Source: an uncultured Planctomycetaceae bacterium (GTDB lineage: Bacteria > Planctomycetota > Planctomycetia > Planctomycetales > Planctomycetaceae). Taken from it: a stretch of DNA of 11,656 nt. Positions 6,183 to 11,656 of this stretch are shown here, piece after piece. The notes below the pieces were generated by a model. The model was not told the DNA's origin. It saw nothing but the letters and a program-made list of their open reading frames with translations, and searched no databases. The stretch spans positions 1-11,656 of the forward strand of contig CAIJTL010001578.1 in the NCBI GenBank assembly GCA_903823545.1. The letters are read 5' to 3'. Position 1 is the first letter of the stretch. Each line of letters opens with the position of its first letter. Made by a program: the position numbers and the translations under genes.

Positions 6183-7529
6183 ATGATGCAATCGCGTTTG
6201 AAAGCTCGCTGGGTCTTTCCTGTTGAACGACCGCCGATTGAAAACGGCATTGTCGAGATCGCGAACGGAATCATCACAGATGTGCGACGGGCGAAGCCTC
6301 AAGAGGTTGCCGAAGATCTCGGTGATGTGGCGATCCTTCCGGGGTTGGTCAACGCTCACACGCATTTGGAATTCAGTCACGTCACACAGCCGTTCGAGCC
6401 GTCGTTGCCGTTTACGAGTTGGATTCGATCGTTGATGGCCTATCGGCGAGAGGCGTTTGAAAACGACGCGGCCGCAAAGTCTGCTGCGATCGGAGCCGGA
6501 TGGCGAGAAGCCGCTGACGCCGGAACGACACTTTTGGGCGAGATCGCGACTGACGGCTGGTCGTTGGATGCGACACCTCTACGTAGCCATCACGCTCCGC
6601 GTGATGAGCCGTTCGCTTCAAGTTGCTACAGCCCAGGTGAAAATCATCGTCTGACTGAAGCGACCGGCTCGTCACGCGGAGCGATGACGGCTACGTACTC
6701 GCCTACATCGGGACCGCGCGTTGTCGCGTTTCGTGAGCTGATCGGATTGCGTTCGGAGAGCCAATCGCCACAAGTGGAGATTGCGGAACAGTGGCTGGCC
6801 TCAACAAACAACTTCGCGGCGCTGAGTCCACATGCGCCGTATTCCGTCGCCATGCCGTTACTCGTGGCACTTGTGGCGATCTCGAAGGAGCGGCACGTTC
6901 CTGTGGCCATGCATCTGGCAGAAACTCGTGCGGAATTGGAGTTCCTTGCAACTGGACAGGGCGAGTTTGCTGACATGCTGCGAGCCTTCGGGGCAATGCC
7001 AAGCAATGGCCTGTCAACGGGCCTTCGACCGTTTGATTACTTGCGAGCATTGGCACAATCACCGCGAGCGTTGATTGTGCATGGAAATTATCTCGCAGAA
7101 GACGAGATTGAATTCCTGGCCGCTCGTCCGCACATGAGCGTCGTCTATTGCCCGCGAACTCATGAGTTCTTCCGCCATGAACCGCATCCGTGGCGACGCA
7201 TGTTGGATCGGGGAGTTAACATCGCTGTCGGCACCGATGGTCGCGGCTCGAATCCAGACCTCAGCGTTTGGAACGAACTCGTGTTTCTTCGAAATCGCTT
7301 TGCTGACGTCTCGCCGAAGACGCTTCTTGAGATGGGGACCATCTCTGGCGCGCGAGCGTTGGGATTCGCTGACGATTGCGGAACACTAACTCCAGGCAAA
7401 CGAGCAGACTTGGTTGCTGTCCCCGTCAACGGCTTAGTCGCTGAAAGTGATCCACATGAGTTGTTGTTTGTGGATGGGCAGCGGATTGTCGAAACGCGGT
7501 TTGCCTCGGTTCATCAACCCGAAGCGTGA
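6183..7529 (+). CDS. Metal-dependent amidohydrolase/deaminase (SsnA/MqnX-like), with translated palindrome insert, 448 aa
   Basis: This is a cytoplasmic TIM-barrel hydrolase of the amidohydrolase superfamily, probably a deaminase. The metal ligand motif is V-N-A-H59-T-H61-L-E-F. Other active-site blocks are S-P-H217-A-P-Y-S, H244-L-A-E247-T, V-H300-G-N-Y-L, C-P-R-T-H327 and G-T-D352-G-R-G-S-N. The C terminus (G-T-L-T-P-G-K-R-A-D-L-V-A-V) returns to the usual small beta domain. The pattern of H-T-H-L-E-F with C-P-R-T-H is close to aminodeoxyfutalosine deaminase (MqnX) of the futalosine menaquinone route, but other COG0402 deaminases share it, so no symbol is given. Residues about 133-172 are encoded by a 118-base palindromic element (6580-6697) inserted between two strands, after G-E-I-A-T-D-G-W-S and before V-V-A-F-R-E-L-I-G. 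Function may persist if this is a surface loop. The start may be 6186. Confidence 0.85.
   Translation: MMQSRLKARWVFPVERPPIENGIVEIANGIITDVRRAKPQEVAEDLGDVAILPGLVNAHTHLEFSHVTQPFEPSLPFTSWIRSLMAYRREAFENDAAAKSAAIGAGWREAADAGTTLLGEIATDGWSLDATPLRSHHAPRDEPFASSCYSPGENHRLTEATGSSRGAMTATYSPTSGPRVVAFRELIGLRSESQSPQVEIAEQWLASTNNFAALSPHAPYSVAMPLLVALVAISKERHVPVAMHLAETRAELEFLATGQGEFADMLRAFGAMPSNGLSTGLRPFDYLRALAQSPRALIVHGNYLAEDEIEFLAARPHMSVVYCPRTHEFFRHEPHPWRRMLDRGVNIAVGTDGRGSNPDLSVWNELVFLRNRFADVSPKTLLEMGTISGARALGFADDCGTLTPGKRADLVAVPVNGLVAESDPHELLFVDGQRIVETRFASVHQPEA
6580..6697. repeat. 118-base palindromic element inside a reading frame
   Basis: The left arm (6580-6620) and right arm (6656-6697) are inverted complements with few mismatches and one indel. 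Both outer ends read TACGTAGCC (right end as complement), and the inner parts share TCGCTTCA. Within the left arm CATCACGC and GCGTGATG form an 8-pair hairpin around TCC, and the right arm has the equivalent. The same trinucleotide CTC flanks both ends (6577-6579 and 6698-6700), possibly a target duplication. The whole element is open in the amidohydrolase frame and encodes S-H-H-A-P-R-D-E-P and S-S-R-G-A-M among others. Confidence 0.75.
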
Positions 7530-7615
7530 GTTTTGAAGTTGCACTGTATTGGTATTTCGCCCAGTGAGCTTGTCTCAGTGGCTCTCGGGTTGGTGCATAT
7601 CGCTAGTTTCAGAGT

Positions 7616-7632
7616 AGTTTTTTTGAAAAACT
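7616..7632. terminator. Possible shared terminator hairpin between convergent genes
   Basis: AGTTTTT (7616-7622) and AAAACT with one more A (7626-7632) form a 7-pair A/T hairpin with a 3-base loop. It lies in the 106-base gap between the amidohydrolase end and the acidic-protein stop, with CTCTTTT following on the plus strand. The stem has almost no GC pairs, so it is weak as an intrinsic terminator, but the position between convergent genes is right. Confidence 0.3.
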
Positions 7633-7635
7633 CTT

Positions 7636-9036
7636 TTACACCGGGCGAACGGACTCAGACGGTTTGGTCGTATCTCTTCGAGCCTGATTCTGAGACAGTT
7701 GCTTCTGAACCGCGCGAATCGCTTCGGTGCGTTGTTCCGATTCAGCGATCTTGCTGTCTGTTACCTGACGTCGATGTTGAGCGTCATTGCCTTCAGCATT
7801 CGCTGTTTGGTTGCGATCCGAGTTTTGATCTTCGCTGGCCGACATCTCAGTGGCGGGGACGACTTGTGGTTCGCTGCGGACTTCATCGCCAACCTGCTTT
7901 ATGTAGTCATCAACCTTCTTCAAATCCGAATCTCGAACAGCCTCTTCCGTCAGAGAGTCGGTGGTTGTCGCAGAGGCATCGGATACCTTGGACTTGCCTG
8001 TCTTTGAATCAACTTTGTCGCCGAGTCTTTCGGTGGAGCCAGCTAAGTCCAAACTCCGTTCGGAACCGTTGTCTGCCGATTCCTGCCACGCCCCGTCATT
8101 CAATTGAGCCAGCATGACAGGAGCCGCAGAGATCACGTTCTGTGAGGCGAACAAATTTGTCGCCGCGCCGGTGCTCGACCCGGCAGCGCCCGGAATCGCG
8201 ATAATGTTGCCGACACCGGACGACGCGAGGCTCACCAGATTAGTCGCGGCTGCGGCTGGTGCGGCGGCCTGCTCGACAACAGGAGCTGCTGCCGCAGCGA
8301 GACTGGGGGCACCGCCAAAGCTGAGATTTCGGAACAACATCGGATTCGGAACTGAGTCCGCCAAGCCAGATTTCGCAGCACCGAAATCATCGAACGTCAC
8401 GAAATCATCAAGGACGTAATCTTCTTTCTGCATCAGCGTCACGTCATCAACGTAACCTTCAGTGGCTTCGAGATCGGTAATTTCCACTTCCGAGTCATCA
8501 CTCTCTTCGCCATCGAACCCGCCAGACATGCCAAAGTAGTAAATCACTTTGACCTGCTCACCGTCTTCTGAATCACCCTCGTCAACGGTTTCAAATTCGT
8601 CAGCCAACTCTCCGTCAATCACTTCGCTGTCACCATTTTCAGCCTCATCACCATCAGCGACGCCGCCTCGGAAATTCATCCCGAACGAATAGCGGATGAA
8701 CTGAAATTCGCCATCGGACTCACCGGTTTCATCACCCATTTCATCTGAGAACTCGCCATCCATCGAAACCAAGTCACACACCTCGAATTCGCAGTCGGTC
8801 AGATCCTGCTTTTCAAAGGTGAGACCCTCGTCGGACGGAAGCGAGTCATCCGCCGTTGCGTCGTCGGTGATGGTTGAGTCGTCCAGAATTGCGACCGTGT
8901 TGATCGCCGAAAGAACGCACTTGTTTTCCAAAACCTCGGCCGAAGGAGCACTGTTGAGCGATCGCCGCTTCAGCGAACGAACAAACCCGAGACGACGTGC
9001 GTGATGCAATTGACGCAACCAATCCATTTGAAGCAT
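7636..9036 (-). CDS. Acidic exported protein with planctomycete extracellular-type N terminus, 466 aa
   Basis: This is a large, low-complexity, presumably exported protein. Near the N terminus a basic patch (R-S-L-K-R-R) leads into V-L-E-N-K-C-V-L-S-A (about residues 35-44). This matches the L-E-x-R-x-L-L-S-A theme of the planctomycete extracellular (Planc_extracel) signature. Then come a strongly acidic region (about 55-200) with two copies of an acidic plus Y/F-F-G-M module, an Ala-rich stretch (about 243-265), a Gly/Ala/Ser part and a polar charged C-terminal third that is Glu, Lys and Gln rich. There is no catalytic motif, and a surface or Ca-binding structural role is possible. A TTG at 9090 would add 18 residues, but the ATG at 9036 has AAGGGA 6 bases upstream and is preferred. 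The gene converges with the amidohydrolase. Function is unknown. Confidence 0.75.
   Translation of the reverse strand: MLQMDWLRQLHHARRLGFVRSLKRRSLNSAPSAEVLENKCVLSAINTVAILDDSTITDDATADDSLPSDEGLTFEKQDLTDCEFEVCDLVSMDGEFSDEMGDETGESDGEFQFIRYSFGMNFRGGVADGDEAENGDSEVIDGELADEFETVDEGDSEDGEQVKVIYYFGMSGGFDGEESDDSEVEITDLEATEGYVDDVTLMQKEDYVLDDFVTFDDFGAAKSGLADSVPNPMLFRNLSFGGAPSLAAAAAPVVEQAAAPAAAATNLVSLASSGVGNIIAIPGAAGSSTGAATNLFASQNVISAAPVMLAQLNDGAWQESADNGSERSLDLAGSTERLGDKVDSKTGKSKVSDASATTTDSLTEEAVRDSDLKKVDDYIKQVGDEVRSEPQVVPATEMSASEDQNSDRNQTANAEGNDAQHRRQVTDSKIAESEQRTEAIRAVQKQLSQNQARRDTTKPSESVRPV
8464..8730 (-). repeat. Internal duplicated module in the acidic protein
   Basis: Two protein modules align in order. 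Module 1 (8611-8730) reads D-G-E-F-Q-F-I-R-Y-S-F-G-M, then an acidic run ending D-S-E-V-I-D. Module 2 (8464-8580) reads D-G-E-Q-V-K-V-I-Y-Y-F-G-M, then an acidic run ending D-S-E-V-E-I-T-D. The DNA has diverged more than the protein pattern, so this is an old duplication. Confidence 0.55.
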
Positions 9037-9042
9037 GGCGAT

Positions 9043-9048
9043 TCCCTT
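9043..9048 (-). promoter_or_regulatory. Ribosome binding site that selects the start at 9036
   Basis: Read on the minus strand this is AAGGGA, 6 bases before the ATG at 9034-9036. No comparable site precedes the TTG at 9088-9090. Confidence 0.65.
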
Positions 9049-9247
9049 GCTATCAGAATTCCCGACGCCCATCGCCGTGACTGGATTCAATCACCCGATC
9101 AATCGCAGAAGGCGATTCACGGCCAGCGTTCTACAATTGGGATTACCGACATCAATTCCCAGATCCCGCCACCCGCCCGGCAGATTTTCCAGGGGCAGCC
9201 CTTATCGCTGCATAAAAGCGGGACTTTCTATGGCGATCGCCGTGCTG

Positions 9248-9318
9248 GGCTCTGTCCCGCAAATCGTTGAGACCTCGTAGGACGGGTTCGCGTGACAGAG
9301 CCTAGTCCGCGCGTCCTA
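9248..9318. repeat. Overlapping, mutually exclusive inverted repeats
   Basis: GGCTCTGTC (9248-9256) pairs perfectly with GACAGAGCC (9294-9302), and the stem can be extended by about four bases with one mismatch. TAGGACG (9278-9284) pairs with CGTCCTA (9312-9318). The two stems interlock, so they would form a pseudoknot or alternate. It may be a decayed REP-type repeat or a regulatory leader. Confidence 0.4.
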
Positions 9319-9473
9319 TCACAGATTTGCAGCCGCCGAGACAACACTGTCGTGCTTGAATCCTGGCCTACTTTTCGGCACTCTGGCACTCAATTCCAAG
9401 TGAGACCGCAACCAGCCCTTTGTGTCAGGCCGCGTGCGGCTCAATTAGTTGTTCGCAGGCGCAGGTCATCACT

Positions 9474-9917
9474 ATGGGATCGGTAGATCCAGACTACGAT
9501 TTGGCGATTGAGACCTATACGGCCATCTGGCCGCGGTACGAGAAGCTGGGATTCGAGAATCTAACGGAACAGGAACGAACGATCTTTTGCACTTGGCAGT
9601 TCGTGTGCGAAGTGAACAATGGCGGCTTCCACCAGTTCTTCTTCAACCCGTCGGGTGAATTCGCGGTGGAGACGGTTGACGCCCTTGATCGCGTTCAAAT
9701 GCCATTCGCCGCGTCATTGCTGCGGAACGCGTTGGCGGCTTTCCCTGATCCTCCGAAGGACCACCGAACACGTGCCGAAAAGGTGGTGTCGTTGCCCACG
9801 AATGTTTAGGACGATTTGTTCAACGCGTTGACGGCGGATTTTTTCGATTCACCGGAGAATGCCTATGCCTGTCAAGCTGACTATGTCCGAAAGAATCGTG
9901 AGGGCTTTCTCTGTTAG
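9474..9917 (+). pseudogene. DMP19/DUF4375-domain gene interrupted by an in-frame amber codon
   Basis: The ATG at 9474 has CAGG about 8 bases upstream. Its frame runs 147 codons to a TAG at 9915-9917, but codon 112 (9807-9809) is also TAG. The first part (111 aa) has the family hallmark C-E-V-N-N-G-G-F-H-Q-F-F-F-N at residues 45-58. After the amber codon the same frame continues as D-D-L-F-N-A-L-T-A-D-F-F-D-S-P-E-N-A-Y and on to N-R-E-G-F-L-C, which looks like the normal C-terminal helices of the family. The simplest reading is one recent nonsense change, perhaps CAG to TAG, with no frameshift. DMP19 of Neisseria is a DNA-mimic protein, but most relatives are uncharacterised. The product is either truncated to 111 aa or made by readthrough. 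Confidence 0.7.
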
Positions 9918-10025
9918 CGGCCTGACAGCATCTGCGAACAAGCGCACTCGACGGGGGGCTGATTTGTGGCTTTTTAGAGTTCAGCGTTTCACCAGCGGCC
10001 ACCGCAGGTGAGCTTGTGCGTTGGA

Positions 10026-11656
10026 CTAATTCTCGTCTGCATTCGCGGTAACTGGCGAGTTGATATTGCCCACTTGAGCGGTGATTTCTGGGCGGTCTAT
10101 TGGGAGCAGCGCGACGAGGCTGGGTTCGATGCGGGTGATGACGAACTGCGGCGCGATGCCGAGGGCGATGTTGAGAGCGATGAGTGTGGTGGCGATGCTC
10201 CAATCACGTCGGCTCCAAGGGGTGACTGGCCAGCGGGGTTCGTCGCGGTCGGCTCGCACCCACATCCAGGCGATGAGGCCGCTGGTGGTGAGGCTGACGA
10301 GGGCCAGATTGAACTCGTGCTGAATGAGGCCGAACGGCGAAATGAACTCCGCCACAAAACCGCTCAGGCCAGGGAGCCCGATCCACGCGCAGAGTGTGAG
10401 GCGAAAGAGCGTCCGGTGGCGTTTGCTGACCGGGTGATCGTGAGGTTCGTTCGCGAGAGCGTCCGGTTGCGGACTTTGCTCTGATGACCGAGGGAGCAAC
10501 CACAACAACAGAGCGGCGGTGAGGCCGTGGCTGAGCAGACGCAGCATCGCTCCGACCAGACCTTCGAGCGTGAAGGTCATGATTCCGAGCAGGCTTAGCC
10601 CAATGGAACTTGTCGTCGCTAACGCAATGCGATGAGGCCAACTCGTTTGACCAAACGCCAACACTGCGGCCAGCAGACTGCTGATGCCGACGAGCGTCGA
10701 CAAGAAATCGGCATTCAGTCGGAGCATGTCCGGAAAGACCGGAACGATGAATCTCAGCCAGCCATACAGTCCCACTTTGATCAACGCGCCGACCAACACA
10801 ATCGACACCGCTGGTGGCGCGGACGAGACCGACATCACGAACGCTCGATGAAACGGAGCCAATAGCATCGGCCCGGTGAAGCCAAACACCAGCAACCCGA
10901 ACAACCACGGGCTGACGTTCGCCCACAAAATCAAGTTGTCGCCCCCCGCCGTCCAATGGCTGAGTCCGGCAATCAGTTCCGGCATCGAAAAAATCAACGG
11001 CGGATGCGGTCGATTCGGAGATTGTCGCAACCAGCCAAACGCGAGCACCAAGCCGCACAGTCCGATGGTGACCAGCCAACCGCCGATTGAGGTTGCTTTC
11101 ATCAGTCGCGGAACTGCTGTGTGTCGTTGAGTGTCGCCGTAACTTCCAATCAACCAAGCGACCGCGAGCAACGTGCTCATCCAACAGATCGAAAACAGCA
11201 CAACATCCAGCGCGACGAATGTCCCAATCAAGCTCGCCTCCAACCACAGCCATGCAGTTGCTGGCAACGGTGCTGTCGAGCGACATTCCAAACTCAGTGC
11301 GACCGTCACCAACAACAGGCTGAGAGCCGTCAGCCACAAACTGATGCCATCGACTCCGACTTCAAGGCGAATGTCCGGTCCCCAGCGAACGGGGAAGTCG
11401 AAGCTGGTGACTCGACCGTTCGGCAGAGTTCGTTCAAGTGTTTCGGTCCGCGACTCCCCGACCCAACTGAATGACGAACGAAACTGAAACCGATCATATC
11501 TTCCGAACAAGGCCGCTTGATCGCGATCGACAGTGGGCTTGAGCGGCTCATACGCCACGACCATCCAAACGCAGAGCAACGCAGACGTCACCAAGTTGAC
11601 GAACAAAATCTGCCTCGCCGCAGACTCATGAAACCGACGTCCCAACCAAACCAACA
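10026..11656 (-). CDS. Divergent NuoM-like (complex I / Mrp antiporter-type) membrane subunit, 5' end outside window
   Basis: This is a multi-spanning inner-membrane protein of the proton-translocating NADH dehydrogenase M/N/L family. Recognisable blocks, numbered from the TTG at 11654, are V-D102-G-I-S-L-W-L (helix 3), P-F-H-R followed by V-G-A-L-I-K293-V-G-L-Y-G, S-H376-G-L-T-A-A, and G-L-P-G-L-S-G-F-V-A-E436-F. The aligned helix-5 glutamate (Glu144 in E. coli NuoM, in F-W-E) is Met159 here (C-W-M), and the Lys of the D-I-K-R segment is His341. The visible start is not reliable: the frame is open to the right edge, 11652-11654 reads as a TTG only, and the first helix normally preceding this part is missing. 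The gene is therefore 5'-partial. No nuoN follows within the window. It is probably a paralogue of the housekeeping subunit or part of a variant complex. Confidence 0.8.
   Translation of the reverse strand, partial: LVWLGRRFHESAARQILFVNLVTSALLCVWMVVAYEPLKPTVDRDQAALFGRYDRFQFRSSFSWVGESRTETLERTLPNGRVTSFDFPVRWGPDIRLEVGVDGISLWLTALSLLLVTVALSLECRSTAPLPATAWLWLEASLIGTFVALDVVLFSICWMSTLLAVAWLIGSYGDTQRHTAVPRLMKATSIGGWLVTIGLCGLVLAFGWLRQSPNRPHPPLIFSMPELIAGLSHWTAGGDNLILWANVSPWLFGLLVFGFTGPMLLAPFHRAFVMSVSSAPPAVSIVLVGALIKVGLYGWLRFIVPVFPDMLRLNADFLSTLVGISSLLAAVLAFGQTSWPHRIALATTSSIGLSLLGIMTFTLEGLVGAMLRLLSHGLTAALLLWLLPRSSEQSPQPDALANEPHDHPVSKRHRTLFRLTLCAWIGLPGLSGFVAEFISPFGLIQHEFNLALVSLTTSGLIAWMWVRADRDEPRWPVTPWSRRDWSIATTLIALNIALGIAPQFVITRIEPSLVALLPIDRPEITAQVGNINSPVTANADEN

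Larger units (their letters stand above)
9037..9473. other. Divergent spacer with alternative stem-loops, 437 bases
   Basis: This spacer lies between the divergent acidic-protein and DMP19-like genes and should contain both promoters. On the minus strand TTGATG (about 9147-9152) and TAGAAC (about 9125-9130) with a 16-base gap are a weak sigma-70-like candidate only. It also contains the stem GGCTCTGTC/GACAGAGCC and an overlapping stem TAGGACG/CGTCCTA. No gene with a ribosome binding site and a domain was found, and nothing resembles a tRNA. Confidence 0.45.

Noticed and set aside
7533..8117. 194-residue plus-strand frame after the amidohydrolase
   Set aside because: It mostly overlaps the 3' part of the acidic protein on the other strand; its composition (Cys, Arg, Ser, Leu rich) looks like an antisense shadow and there is no domain.
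9278..9318. Possible tRNA fold
   Set aside because: It has no T-loop consensus, no acceptor end and no plausible anticodon arm; only two interlocking stems.
10204..11337. 377-residue minus-strand frame
   Set aside because: It is a shifted frame inside the NuoM-like gene, Arg/Ser/His rich with no membrane segments or motifs, while the other frame has clear NuoM blocks.
1..11656. CRISPR array or insertion sequence
   Set aside because: No regularly spaced direct repeats and no transposase or cas motifs on either strand.

Overview
The window looks like chromosomal DNA from a planctomycete, probably near the Planctomycetaceae. This is judged from content, since no database search was possible. 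The signs are an N-terminal L-E-x-K-x-V-L-S-A motif of the planctomycete extracellular type, a small LPGC lipoprotein, a futalosine-type amidohydrolase, a divergent NuoM-like subunit, and spacers full of several unrelated palindromic repeats. Base composition is moderately GC-rich and even, with no obvious transferred island.

Left part (1-3792): a small acyl carrier protein is on the minus strand (97-360). Across a 569-base repeat-bearing spacer it is divergent from a plus-strand operon. That operon holds a 97-residue lipoprotein (930-1223), a radical SAM protein of the archaeosine-synthase-like (RaSEA/TIGR01210) type whose start overlaps or abuts the lipoprotein stop (1220-2179), and a flavin-dependent halogenase-superfamily oxidoreductase 23 bases further on (2203-3792). 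An acyl carrier, a radical SAM enzyme and a halogenase-like flavoenzyme together suggest a secondary-metabolite or unusual-lipid tailoring locus continuing off the left edge. This is the best candidate for an undescribed system, but the grouping is inference.

Middle part (3793-7529): a near-palindrome is followed by a secreted alpha/beta-hydrolase-domain protein (best start 3959). Next comes a spacer bounded by a 24-base perfect inverted repeat, then an SsnA/MqnX-like amidohydrolase (6183-7529). Inside this amidohydrolase lies a 118-base palindromic element that is read through in frame as about 40 extra residues, much like the translated palindromic elements of Rickettsia.

Right part (7530-11656): a convergent minus-strand gene encodes a very acidic exported protein with an internal duplication (7636-9036). 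A DMP19/DUF4375-type gene (9474-9917) is interrupted by one in-frame amber codon. The right edge is filled by the 5'-truncated gene of a NuoM-like membrane protein (10026-11656, minus) that lacks the normally conserved proton-pathway glutamate of transmembrane helix 5. No rRNA, tRNA, CRISPR array, insertion sequence or transposase gene was seen.
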